Of a stretch of 64,000 nt of DNA, positions 27,341-35,585 are shown piece by piece. Numbering within the stretch: position 1 is the first letter of the stretch; each line of letters opens with the position of its first letter. The notes under the pieces were generated by a model, which searched no databases, was not told where the DNA came from, and was given only the letters and a program-made list of their open reading frames with translations. The position numbers and the translations under genes were made by a program. The DNA is from Veillonella sp. (lineage in GTDB: Bacteria; Bacillota; Negativicutes; Veillonellales; Veillonellaceae): assembly GCF_018364065.1 (NCBI RefSeq), contig NZ_JAGZMO010000004.1, positions 248,001 to 312,000 on the forward strand, in the 5' to 3' direction.

Positions 27341-27934
27341 GTGGAAGCGAACAACGAAAAAACGATCAAGTACATTATTTGCCGTGTATGTGGGTATATT
27401 GAAACTGCAGATAAGGCTGATCAGCCATGTCCGGCATGCGGTTTTCCTAAAACTGTATGGGCCGAATATACTCCACGACGTTTAAATCCTACACGCAAAA
27501 AACTTTTGGATTTACATTTACATCCAATCGCAGTGCATTTCCCGATTACCGGCTCTGCACTTACTTTCGGTTTGCCTTTATTGGCTCTATTAGTGCCTTA
27601 CAGCTTATCTTACCGCTTATTTGACTTCACTATGTTGGTAGCTCTTGTAATGCCATTATTATGCTTAGTTGGCGCCATCTCCGGTTATGTAGGAGGCAAG
27701 TTGCGCTATAAAACAACTTCAGCACCTACATTGAAGTTCAAAATTTATTTAAGCGTAGTTTACTTCATCATCACGCTGGCTCAAGCCTATATGGCCTGGA
27801 CCTATGGTGTTGATGCGGGTAATGCACTGATTATGATTGCTTTAGGGGCAGTTTCATCTCTATGTGCAGCAATACTTGGCAAGAAAGGTTCTTACCTCTT
27901 TGCCGGTATGTTCGGCCCTTACGTTCAGGGTTAA
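27341..27934 (+). CDS. Rubredoxin-like domain fused to DUF2231 membrane domain
   Basis: 197 residues from the GTG at 27341 behind AGGAGAG. The N-terminal 40 residues form a rubredoxin or rubrerythrin-tail type knuckle pair: Cys14-x2-Cys17-Gly-Tyr and Cys30-x2-Cys33-Gly. Then LHLHPIAVHFPI, the histidine-rich start of the DUF2231 membrane domain, and four hydrophobic segments. The combination suggests a membrane protein that handles electrons or metal at its cytoplasmic face. No enzymatic role is known to me. It stands alone, ended by a strong terminator. Confidence 0.7.
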   Translation: MEANNEKTIKYIICRVCGYIETADKADQPCPACGFPKTVWAEYTPRRLNPTRKKLLDLHLHPIAVHFPITGSALTFGLPLLALLVPYSLSYRLFDFTMLVALVMPLLCLVGAISGYVGGKLRYKTTSAPTLKFKIYLSVVYFIITLAQAYMAWTYGVDAGNALIMIALGAVSSLCAAILGKKGSYLFAGMFGPYVQG

Positions 27935-27958
27935 GTAGATCGTATTAACAATGGAGAG

Positions 27959-27998
27959 GCCTTGTTCCGACGTTTTAAACGCGGGGCAAGGCTTTTTT
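27959..27998 (+). terminator. Terminator after the rubredoxin-DUF2231 gene
   Basis: GCCTTGTTCCG pairs with CGGGGCAAGGC (two G-T pairs), with a self-complementary CGTTTTAAACG top, followed by six T. Confidence 0.85.
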
Positions 27999-28029
27999 CA
28001 AATTCTGAATCATTAAAATATAAATATAT

Positions 28030-28124
28030 TCAAGTTGAACGTGTTAATTATATAAATTATGCGCATTGAGTTATATTAAGTTGTGCGTATGTTACATATT
28101 TAAGTTATACGTAGTAAGTTATGC
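28030..28124. repeat. Four degenerate 24-bp tandem units
   Basis: Units at 28030-28052, 28053-28076, 28077-28100 and 28101-28124 share the frame TAAGTT-T-CGT...TTA. They fill the gap between the preceding terminator and the start of the nucleoid-protein gene. No promoter stands out inside them. Confidence 0.65.
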
Positions 28125-28153
28125 AGCTTTAAGCTGTGGAGAAAGGCGTATTC

Positions 28154-29152
28154 ATGCAAGTTAATAAGGCAGTATTGCAAATATTTGATTTTCATTCATC
28201 CTTGGCTGTGTTTTCCGAAGGTGAACTGGATTTAGGGGAAGCGACTATACAGGAATATATTAGCGCCCATGTGGAAAAAGCGATAAAGGACCCGGGCCTT
28301 CGTCAGGGGCATCTGAATCCGTCAAGTCCTGTGGGGCATATGGTGAGTGCTTACGCGAACGGCGACATGAATATGGTGGAATTCGGCAAGAAAATGGGTG
28401 AGTCTATTTTCAACTTTATGAAGCAGGCCACGGAACCTTCCATTATGGATGCCATCGTGTGTGAAGCGAAGGGGCATAATACGTATTTATGTGTGCTTAT
28501 CTGTCAGGCTCACGACGGATATACTCACGGTACTGTAAGTGGGGAAGATGGTGAATTGGCTACGAAGCTTGTGTCGAATCGGGCTGTCTTGCCTATGCCA
28601 AGCCAGAAGTTGAGAGCCTTTTTAGCGATTAATCCGGAAAGTTTTGCTGTATCCGTATTTGAGCCGAAAGGTGAATACGACGGAGAAATTACGTATATCT
28701 TAGCGGATAAGGTATTGCAAATCGGTACGAATCCGTCATCCCGCGATACGGTAAACAAGGTGCGCCGCATTGTAGATAAAGTGGCAAAAGCGCATGAAGG
28801 TGACGGCGTGGCGGAATTGGTAGAAGTGCGTCAGCTCATTTCGAAGAATGCGGAAGTGTCTGATACGATTGATCCGGAAATTATTGTGGAAACCGTATTT
28901 GCCACAAATCCGGTGCAACAGGAAGCGGCTAAAAAAGAATTAGCCGAACAGGACATGCTCCGTCCGCTGCCGGTTAATCGCGAATTTGCCGCCAAAGTGG
29001 GAGAAAAGCATAAGATTAAAACTGACACGGGCATTGAAATCAGCTTCCCTGTTGAATATATGAAGAACAGCGATTTTATTGAAATTGTTACCAATCCGGA
29101 CGGCACCTTGCGGATTGAACTGAAGAATATCAGCAAGATTTTGAACAAGTAA
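28154..29152 (+). CDS. Nucleoid-associated protein, NdpA/YejK family
   Basis: 332 residues from the ATG at 28154 (GAGAAAGG upstream). The start AVLQIFDFHSSLAVFSEGELDL and the later FLAINPESF and FPVEYM match the NdpA-type nucleoid-associated family known from Gram-negative YejK and also found in Firmicutes. The exact role on DNA is unclear in the family. No membrane segment. It precedes ybaK by 74 nt of A-rich sequence and may be co-transcribed with it. Confidence 0.8.
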   Translation: MQVNKAVLQIFDFHSSLAVFSEGELDLGEATIQEYISAHVEKAIKDPGLRQGHLNPSSPVGHMVSAYANGDMNMVEFGKKMGESIFNFMKQATEPSIMDAIVCEAKGHNTYLCVLICQAHDGYTHGTVSGEDGELATKLVSNRAVLPMPSQKLRAFLAINPESFAVSVFEPKGEYDGEITYILADKVLQIGTNPSSRDTVNKVRRIVDKVAKAHEGDGVAELVEVRQLISKNAEVSDTIDPEIIVETVFATNPVQQEAAKKELAEQDMLRPLPVNREFAAKVGEKHKIKTDTGIEISFPVEYMKNSDFIEIVTNPDGTLRIELKNISKILNK

Positions 29153-29226
29153 AAGTAGCTGAAATTAAAGAATAAAGATCAAAGAACAACGAATAAAAAT
29201 AGAGAATAAAAAAAGAAGGTATTGTA

Positions 29227-29757
29227 ATGAGTAAGAAGGATCATAAAAAAACGAATGCTATGCGCATGTTGGACACACATAAGGTGGACTATGAAGTGCT
29301 GACCTATGAAGTGGAAACACAGGGGCAGGTGGCACAGGTAGGCCGCAATGCAGGCCTTCATGTGGCGGAAGAAATGCATTTGCCGGAAGAGCAGGTATTT
29401 AAAACATTGGTGGGTAAGGGCAATGTGACCGGTCCTGTGGTGTTCTGTATCCCTGTAGCAGAGGAGCTTGATTTGAAGCAGGCGGCCCGCGTGAGCGGTA
29501 ATAAGTCGGTGGAGTTAATCCATGTAAAAGATTTGTTGGGCCTTACAGGCTATGTGCGCGGCGGTTGTTCCCCTATCGGCATGAAAAAACTGTTCCCTAC
29601 CTATTTTGATAACACGATGGAACAGTTCGACCATGTGTATGTCAGTGCCGGTATGATTGGTAAACAGGTAAAAGTAAATCCGCAGGATCTTCAGTCTGTG
29701 GTCCAGGCTAAGTTTGAGCCTCTCACAATGGGCGCTCGTGACGCAGGAAAGGAATAA
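29227..29757 (+). CDS. ybaK: Cys-tRNA(Pro)/Cys-tRNA(Cys) deacylase YbaK
   Basis: 176 residues. KKTNAMRMLDTHKVDYEVL at the start, VFKTLVGKG and GYVRGGCSPIGMKKLFPTY are hallmarks of the YbaK/EbsC editing domain. It hydrolyses Cys from tRNA(Pro) misacylated by prolyl-tRNA synthetase. ATG at 29227 with AGAAGG upstream. The rnhA-like gene follows 3 bp after the stop, so the two are probably one unit. Confidence 0.92.
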   Translation: MSKKDHKKTNAMRMLDTHKVDYEVLTYEVETQGQVAQVGRNAGLHVAEEMHLPEEQVFKTLVGKGNVTGPVVFCIPVAEELDLKQAARVSGNKSVELIHVKDLLGLTGYVRGGCSPIGMKKLFPTYFDNTMEQFDHVYVSAGMIGKQVKVNPQDLQSVVQAKFEPLTMGARDAGKE

Positions 29758-29760
29758 TTA

Positions 29761-30540
29761 ATGGCAAAGAAATATTATGCTGTGCAGCAGGGACGTAAGC
29801 CGGGCATCTATGAAACGTGGGCGTCCTGTGAAGCACAGGTCAAAGGATTTAGCGGCGCTGTTTATAAATCCTTTCCCACATTAGATGAGGCGAAAGCATT
29901 TATGGGTGACGCCAGCACTTCAACCACTGCTAACTCCGGTTCACAGTCTACATCAGGTTCACCATCTAAAGCAGGTTCCAAAGCTTCCACAGGCGAGACT
30001 AGAGGCTCCTTAGCTGATTATTTTAGTGGAGCTGTGAGCGGGGGAAACAATAAGGGAACACAAAGTACATCTAACGCTTCAGGTGTTCCGGGCTCATTCG
30101 AGACTTCCGGTGCTTCCGGAAATGTGGATGGTCTAGTTGCTTATATTGACGGCAGCTTCGATAAGCACAACGGCAAAGTGGGGAGCGGCGGCGTTATTTT
30201 CTATGAAAACAACACGTGGGAGTTTTCCTTTGGCACGGCCGATCCATTTTACACGACCTATTGGAATGTGGCCGGCGAGTTGCTGGGGGCCATGCATGTT
30301 ATGAAAGAAGCGAAGCGCGTCGGTGCTGAAACGGTTCATCTCTATTATGATTACATGGGCATCGAAATGTGGGCCACCGGTCGCTGGAAGACGAACAATC
30401 CGTTGACGCAGTCTTATGCGCAATTTTTCAAGGAATACCGTCCCTATATGAAGGTGCATTTTCATAAGGTGGCGGCGCATACAGGCGTTACGTATAATGA
30501 ACGGGCGGACCAATTGGCCAAGGCGGGCACAAAAAAATAA
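29761..30540 (+). CDS. Ribonuclease H with N-terminal RNA/DNA-hybrid binding domain
   Basis: 259 residues. N-terminal hybrid-binding (viroplasmin-like) domain at 1-50 (KKYYAVQQGRKPGIYETW, GAVYKSFPTLDEAKAFM), a Ser/Thr/Gly-rich linker (51-122) and a type 1 RNase H domain with the four acidic residues: Asp130 (IDGSFD), Glu173 (GELLGAM), Asp197 (YYDYMG) and Asp250 (ERADQLA). It removes RNA from RNA-DNA hybrids. This architecture resembles eukaryotic RNase H1 and several Firmicute enzymes. The linker is unusually long. Confidence 0.9.
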   Translation: MAKKYYAVQQGRKPGIYETWASCEAQVKGFSGAVYKSFPTLDEAKAFMGDASTSTTANSGSQSTSGSPSKAGSKASTGETRGSLADYFSGAVSGGNNKGTQSTSNASGVPGSFETSGASGNVDGLVAYIDGSFDKHNGKVGSGGVIFYENNTWEFSFGTADPFYTTYWNVAGELLGAMHVMKEAKRVGAETVHLYYDYMGIEMWATGRWKTNNPLTQSYAQFFKEYRPYMKVHFHKVAAHTGVTYNERADQLAKAGTKK

Positions 30541-30632
30541 CCGGAAAAAAAGATACAATATCACTGAGAATGTAAAGGGCAAAAACAAAGGGATTAATAT
30601 TTATATTGCATAATAAATCAAAATACTGTCTA

Positions 30633-30661
30633 TTGCATACGGCTCATTGTAAAGGTACAAT
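30633..30661 (+). promoter_or_regulatory. pgi promoter
   Basis: TTGCAT (30633-30638) and TACAAT (30656-30661) with a 17-bp spacer. Predicted start is about 30668, leaving a leader of about 90 nt. Confidence 0.65.
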
Positions 30662-30673
30662 AATATGTAGGGC

Positions 30674-30689
30674 ATGACAGACATGTCAT
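30674..30689 (+). promoter_or_regulatory. Palindromic candidate operator at pgi
   Basis: ATGACA-GACA-TGTCAT, a perfect 6-bp inverted repeat, lies 6 bp after the predicted transcription start. The position fits a repressor roadblock. The regulator is unknown. Confidence 0.5.
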
Positions 30690-30757
30690 CGGTATAGTTA
30701 TTTAGATTCTATTTTTGAGATTATATACAAGTAAGTATTACATTAAAGGAGGATCTT

Positions 30758-32191
30758 ATGGGGAAGATTGTTTTACCTTCAGGACTTACATTTGACTATA
30801 CAAATGTATTAAGTGATTGGGCCGTTACAGAAGCTGACGTGCAAAGTGAAAAGGCTCATATCGAAAAAGCTGTGAAAGCGGCGGCTCAAGTTCGTGTTAA
30901 CGGCGTTGTAGAAGGTCATTTATCTAAGGACGGCACTCCGGAATTAGTTTTATTCCCTCAATTGCCATATATTGAAGATGATCACTTGAATTCCGAAGCG
31001 GTAATGAAACGCTTGGAAGAATTGGGTGCTCATGCAAAAGCTGATATTGATGCGGTAGTAAGCTTCGGTATCGGCGGTTCCTATTTGGGCGGCAAAGTAT
31101 TATTCGACGTACATTGCGGCGAATTCTGGAATCAAAAAACTCGCGAAGAACGCGGTGGCTATCCACAGTTGTACTTCAGTGGCAATAACGTAGATCCTAA
31201 GCGCACTGCCGAATTGATTGAAATGTTGAAAATCAATGCGGAACGCAAGGGCGGCCCATTCAAAGTAATGCTCATCGTTTTTTCCAAATCCGGTTCCACT
31301 ATTGAGCCAATGTCCAACTTCATGGTTGCTCAGGAAGCTATGTTAAAAGCCGGTATCGGTGTAGAAGTGGTAGCTGTAACAGATCCTCGTTCCGACGAAA
31401 AAGAAACGTTACTTCATAAATTAGCCGTGTCTCAGGGCTGGCCGATTTTTGCAGTTCCGGACGGAGTAGGTGGACGTTTCTCCGTATTTACAGAAGTAGG
31501 TCTTGTAGTAGGTGCTGTTGTGGGCTTCGACATTCGTCAGTTCTTGGCCGGTGCTAAAGAAATGGACGAAGCCTGCAAGAGCGAAGACATGATGAAAAAC
31601 CCTGCTTTGTTAAGCGCCATTTTAAAATACATCGCCTCTGAAAAATACGGCCGTATTATCGAAGTGATGATGCCTTACGGCGATTCCTTAAAATCTTTGG
31701 CTGAATGGTATGTACAGTTATTGGCTGAATCTTTGGGTAAAGAAAAAGACGATAAATCCGGTCGTTACGGTCGTACGCCGGTAGTTGCCGTAGGTACAAC
31801 TGACATGCATGCGCAGACTCAGGAACATCAGGAAGGGCGCCTCAATAAAGTGGTAACCTTCGTAAAAGTAAATGAATGGGGCACTACATTGGAAGTTCCT
31901 CATACTTACAGCGATATTCCTACCTTGGAAGCGTTCAGCGGTCTTGATTTAGGCACTATCTTGAATACTGCTTTGGAAGCAAACAGCGAAGCACTTACAG
32001 GGGATAATCGTTTTAACTTGACCATCGAATTACCTAAAGCGGATGCGTATAATTTAGGTGCATTCATGTTCATGCAATGCTGGGCAATTTTCTACGAAGG
32101 CCAATTGGCTGAAGTAGATGCATTCAACCAGCCGGGTGTAGAAGTGTATAAAAAGTTATTGGGGCCTAAGTTAGCGGCACATAAAAAATAA
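30758..32191 (+). CDS. pgi: Glucose-6-phosphate isomerase
   Basis: 477 residues, ATG at 30758 behind AAAGGAGG. Two SIS sugar-phosphate domains with SKSGSTIEPMSNF and GVGGRFSVFTEVGLV; IGGSYLGGKV is the N-terminal phosphate loop. It interconverts glucose-6-P and fructose-6-P. In lactate-fermenting Negativicutes it would serve mainly gluconeogenic supply of sugar for wall and lipopolysaccharide (inference). Own promoter and a palindrome in the leader. Confidence 0.95.
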   Translation: MGKIVLPSGLTFDYTNVLSDWAVTEADVQSEKAHIEKAVKAAAQVRVNGVVEGHLSKDGTPELVLFPQLPYIEDDHLNSEAVMKRLEELGAHAKADIDAVVSFGIGGSYLGGKVLFDVHCGEFWNQKTREERGGYPQLYFSGNNVDPKRTAELIEMLKINAERKGGPFKVMLIVFSKSGSTIEPMSNFMVAQEAMLKAGIGVEVVAVTDPRSDEKETLLHKLAVSQGWPIFAVPDGVGGRFSVFTEVGLVVGAVVGFDIRQFLAGAKEMDEACKSEDMMKNPALLSAILKYIASEKYGRIIEVMMPYGDSLKSLAEWYVQLLAESLGKEKDDKSGRYGRTPVVAVGTTDMHAQTQEHQEGRLNKVVTFVKVNEWGTTLEVPHTYSDIPTLEAFSGLDLGTILNTALEANSEALTGDNRFNLTIELPKADAYNLGAFMFMQCWAIFYEGQLAEVDAFNQPGVEVYKKLLGPKLAAHKK

Positions 32192-32197
32192 AATTTA

Positions 32198-32229
32198 TAT
32201 ACAAATCAGCAAGTATACAAATCAGCAAG
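32198..32229. repeat. Perfect 16-bp tandem duplication
   Basis: TATACAAATCAGCAAG occurs twice without a gap (32198-32213 and 32214-32229), starting 7 bp after the pgi stop codon. Confidence 0.9.
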
Positions 32230-32314
32230 ACAATATAAACTTAACTATTTTGTTGCACATTAAACCGGTTCATTGAAAGACCGGTTGCACATACTAACTA
32301 AGGAGACCTTGATA

Positions 32315-33307
32315 ATGAATATTTTAGTTACCGGAGGAGCAGGTTATATTGGAAGTCATACGGTGCGTGCCTTATGCAAAGCAGGGCATACGCCGATCGT
32401 ATTGGATAATTTATCACGCGGTCATGTAGAATCATTACCGGCCGGCGTGGAATTCATTGAAATGGATATTGCCGATCCCGGCGTAGTTGATGTGATTAAA
32501 AAACACAACATTGAAGGGATTATGCATTTTGCCGCACATTCACAAGTTGGTGAATCCATGGTCAATCCGTCCATTTACTATGAAAATAATGTGGTCGGCT
32601 CGTATCGACTCATTGAATCGGCTCGCAACGGGGGCGTAAAATATTTTGTATTCTCCTCAACAGCTGCTGTATACGGTGAACCGAAAGAAGTTCCTATCGT
32701 GGAAACAGCCGCATTGAATCCTACAAATGTATATGGTCGCACAAAGTTGATGATTGAGCAGATGCTTAGCGATTATAGCCGTATTTACGGCATGCGCTAT
32801 GTGGCATTGCGTTACTTCAACGCAGCCGGTGCGGACCAAAGCGGTGAAATCGGCGAAGACCATACACCGGAAACACATTTGATTCCTATTATTTTGGAAG
32901 CAGCTTTGGGTAAACGTGATGCGATTACGATTTTCGGTACCGACTACGATACAGAAGACGGCACTTGCGTACGCGATTATATCCATGTAACTGATTTGGC
33001 ATCCGCTCATGTTTTGAGTATGGAATACTTGAAAAACGGTGGAGACTCCAATGTGTTTAATTTAGGTACAGGCAATGGCTTCAGTGTTCAATCCATTGTG
33101 GATACCACTAAAGAAGTAACTAATGTAGACTTTGCTGTAAAATATGGCGAACGCCGTGCCGGTGACCCGGGTATATTGATTGCTTCCTCTCAAAAAGCAC
33201 AGACTGTATTGGGCTGGAAACCGACACACAGCGATGTGAAACAAGTTATCGGCGATGCATGGAACTGGCATCAAGGTCATCCTGACGGATATAAAGCAGC
33301 AAAATAA
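32315..33307 (+). CDS. galE: UDP-glucose 4-epimerase GalE
   Basis: 330 residues from the ATG at 32315 with AAGGAGA upstream. GGAGYIGSH at 7-15, SSTAAVYGEP, the catalytic Tyr-x3-Lys (YGRTK), RYFNAAGAD and TCVRDYIHV are classical GalE features. It interconverts UDP-glucose and UDP-galactose. An inverted repeat ACCGGTT/AACCGGT lies in the leader (32264-32287). The PilP-like gene follows after 47 bp, possibly co-transcribed. Confidence 0.93.
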   Translation: MNILVTGGAGYIGSHTVRALCKAGHTPIVLDNLSRGHVESLPAGVEFIEMDIADPGVVDVIKKHNIEGIMHFAAHSQVGESMVNPSIYYENNVVGSYRLIESARNGGVKYFVFSSTAAVYGEPKEVPIVETAALNPTNVYGRTKLMIEQMLSDYSRIYGMRYVALRYFNAAGADQSGEIGEDHTPETHLIPIILEAALGKRDAITIFGTDYDTEDGTCVRDYIHVTDLASAHVLSMEYLKNGGDSNVFNLGTGNGFSVQSIVDTTKEVTNVDFAVKYGERRAGDPGILIASSQKAQTVLGWKPTHSDVKQVIGDAWNWHQGHPDGYKAAK

Positions 33308-33354
33308 GAAACTTACATACTCTATTTGTAATAGATTGTGAAAGGATTACGAAT

Positions 33355-34263
33355 ATGAAAAGACTGACCCTACAAGATATGCGCACTTTTTTATATAAGA
33401 AAGGCCGCCTCTTGTACGGGGCGGTCTTTTTATTTTGCCTTGTTTTAGTATATGGACTTTATAGAACTTATGTAGCGCCAACGTTTGAGGGAAAGACAAT
33501 GGCCGGCGGATCATCGGAAACTGAGGAAGTATTGAAGTCTGAAGGACGAAAGAATTTGGATGAGGTGAGGAAAAAGCGACTGCAATCCTCTAGGGATGAA
33601 TCAGGACAGAATACGTTTAGTGCCAATGTTACTAATTCCGGTAATTCTACTAGCTCTTCTAATTCTACGAATACTACTAGTTCTATGAATCTGGATGACG
33701 AATCGTCGCTCCGGGGACGGCAGATTTACTCTTTAAATAAAAGCCTGCGCCCTTTGCCTTTTGAAGATCCGTTTTTTATACATCTTGTGGTCGACGGGAG
33801 TGTGGATACTTTGGATAAACAAAAGAGTAGCAGCCAAAGGAATGGGACTCAAACAAACAGTACTCAAGGGAGTGGTAATCAAAGCCGTAAGTATCGAAGA
33901 GGTAATACTGAAAGTAATAACAATGAAAACTACAATAATGAAAACAACAAGCAGCATAATAATCGGAGTAATTATATTCAAAGCAATAATCAAAGTAATA
34001 AGCAAAGTAATAATCAAAAACGTAGCAGGCAGAATCACACAGGGAATGAAGGATATATAGGAGGTAACTCAAGATCATCGGGAGATATTGTGCTGATGGG
34101 AATTGTGCAGGGTCATACTACATTGGCACTCATACAAACTTCTAATGGAGACGGCGCTTATGCCGAGGGAGAAGGCAATGGGGATCTCTATGTGAAGTCT
34201 ATTGATTCCGGAAGCGTTCTAGTCGTTTACAACGGCGTGGAGCGGAGGCTTTATATACAGTGA
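33355..34263 (+). CDS. PilP-like pilus/secretion accessory protein
   Basis: 302 residues. A short cytoplasmic N-terminus, one membrane segment (about 19-37), then a long region of Ser/Asn/Gln low complexity (about 80-112 and 155-245), interrupted by RPLPFEDPFF, which resembles the DPF motif of PilP/GspC-type proteins. A small beta domain follows (about 245-302: IVLMGIVQGHTTLALIQTS, SVLVVYNGVERRLYI). It lies 63 bp before a secretin gene, so it probably links an inner-membrane pilus platform to the outer-membrane pore. Homology is by motif and context only. The Asn/Gln repeats arise from AAT/CAA-rich short DNA repeats. Confidence 0.6.
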   Translation: MKRLTLQDMRTFLYKKGRLLYGAVFLFCLVLVYGLYRTYVAPTFEGKTMAGGSSETEEVLKSEGRKNLDEVRKKRLQSSRDESGQNTFSANVTNSGNSTSSSNSTNTTSSMNLDDESSLRGRQIYSLNKSLRPLPFEDPFFIHLVVDGSVDTLDKQKSSSQRNGTQTNSTQGSGNQSRKYRRGNTESNNNENYNNENNKQHNNRSNYIQSNNQSNKQSNNQKRSRQNHTGNEGYIGGNSRSSGDIVLMGIVQGHTTLALIQTSNGDGAYAEGEGNGDLYVKSIDSGSVLVVYNGVERRLYIQ

Positions 34264-34326
34264 AATAATTTTTTGGAGATTTAAGTCTAGTGTGTTTTAA
34301 ATAAAGTAGGTTTATGGGAGTGTTAT

Positions 34327-35514
34327 ATGGGATGTGTTAAATGGTGGGGGCTGTTAATGCTCATTGTTGGATGGCTGGGCTCAGCAGGGGTTAGCAATTT
34401 AGTTTACGGCTTAAATATGACGGTCACGAACGGAAGTTTAAGTACTTTGGTTCAGTCCATTGCACGCAGTGAAGGGCTGTCTCTTATGGGGGCGGAGTCA
34501 TTGTCCGGTACGGTAAGTGTGACTATCGAAAATGAAACAGCCTTAGAAGCATTACAGCAACTGGCAAAGTTAAAAAATTTCTCTCTTACGGAAGATGAGG
34601 GTGTATGGGTGGTAGACGGCAGCGGTATGGACAGCAAGGAGTCTCGCCAGGCTGTTTTGTTTACGCCCACACATATGAAGGCGATCGCATTGGAGCAGGC
34701 GCTGAAAACGATTGTGGGAGATAAATATGTAAAGGTCCTGGCCGATTCCAATCAGGTACTCGTATATGGAACTGCTGCGGAGCTTCGACAAATTAAAACT
34801 GTTATAGGTGAATTGGACGTCGTGCCTCGTCAGGTTCGCATTGAAGCGGCCATTGTGGCCATGGAAAACTCCTTTATGAGGGAAACGGGTATTCAGTGGT
34901 CATGGAAGAGTTTTACAGGTCACGGCGAGGATGAAACCGGTTCCTATGGCAGTATTCGTTTCGGCAAAGCCCCTTCAGGCGAGCCGTATTCGTTCTTTGT
35001 AAAGCCTGAACTGAAAGCGGAAGAAAGCGATGGGAAGAGCGTATTGATTGCTCGCCCATCCATTACGGCTGTAAATGGCCAGGAAGCTAAAATTTTAATC
35101 GGTGACCGCATTCCTGTATTGGTGGAAACCAGGGAAGGGAATGAAAGCTGGACTACGGTTCGCTATGAAGAGGCGGGTATCCGACTTACGTGCACGCCCA
35201 GCATCAGTGCCGACGGCAGTGTGGATGCACAGATTTATGCAGAAGTAAGTAATCCGGTCATGGTATCTGAACTGAAGGCATATCGGATTACGACACGGCA
35301 GGCGGAAACGCGAGTTCATCTCAATAAGGGAGATGTGCTGGTTATTGGCGGCCTCATGGATAATCGGGCCGGGAAACAGTCTTCGAAAATCCCGTTTCTC
35401 GGAGATATTCCATTGTTAGGTAAATTATTTCAGCATGCGCGGAAGACGAAGGATTCAGTGGAGCTGTATATTTTCGTGAAGGCGGATATTATTGAAAGCG
35501 AGACGGATATGTGA
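34327..35514 (+). CDS. Short secretin (PilQ/GspD family)
   Basis: 395 residues, about half the usual length. A signal-peptide-like N-terminus (1-29) is followed by one STN/N0-like domain (about 30-80), one N1-type domain (about 105-165) and the C-terminal secretin beta domain (about 170-390) with VPRQVRIEAAIVAME, GQEAKILIGDRIPV and GDVLVIGGLMD...KIPFLGDIPLLGKLF, the best family signature. It forms a multimeric outer-membrane pore for type IV pili, DNA uptake or secretion. No pilin, ATPase or PilMNO genes are in the window. Its presence shows an outer membrane. Confidence 0.88.
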   Translation: MGCVKWWGLLMLIVGWLGSAGVSNLVYGLNMTVTNGSLSTLVQSIARSEGLSLMGAESLSGTVSVTIENETALEALQQLAKLKNFSLTEDEGVWVVDGSGMDSKESRQAVLFTPTHMKAIALEQALKTIVGDKYVKVLADSNQVLVYGTAAELRQIKTVIGELDVVPRQVRIEAAIVAMENSFMRETGIQWSWKSFTGHGEDETGSYGSIRFGKAPSGEPYSFFVKPELKAEESDGKSVLIARPSITAVNGQEAKILIGDRIPVLVETREGNESWTTVRYEEAGIRLTCTPSISADGSVDAQIYAEVSNPVMVSELKAYRITTRQAETRVHLNKGDVLVIGGLMDNRAGKQSSKIPFLGDIPLLGKLFQHARKTKDSVELYIFVKADIIESETDM

Positions 35515-35541
35515 ATATTCAAGGTCAAACAGGTCCTGTCT

Positions 35542-35550
35542 ATGTTATAA
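35542..35550 (+). promoter_or_regulatory. Extended -10 promoter before the ABC-F gene
   Basis: TGTTATAAT, identical to the element before smc, without a good -35. It lies 36 bp before the ATG. Confidence 0.45.
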
Positions 35551-35585
35551 TAAGCTGTATACATATGGAACGGAGGAATTGGTGA

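Noticed and set aside
27264..27485. Open frame of 73 codons overlapping the rubredoxin-DUF2231 gene
   Set aside because: It is out of frame with the clear Cys-knuckle protein, has no ribosome site and no recognisable features.
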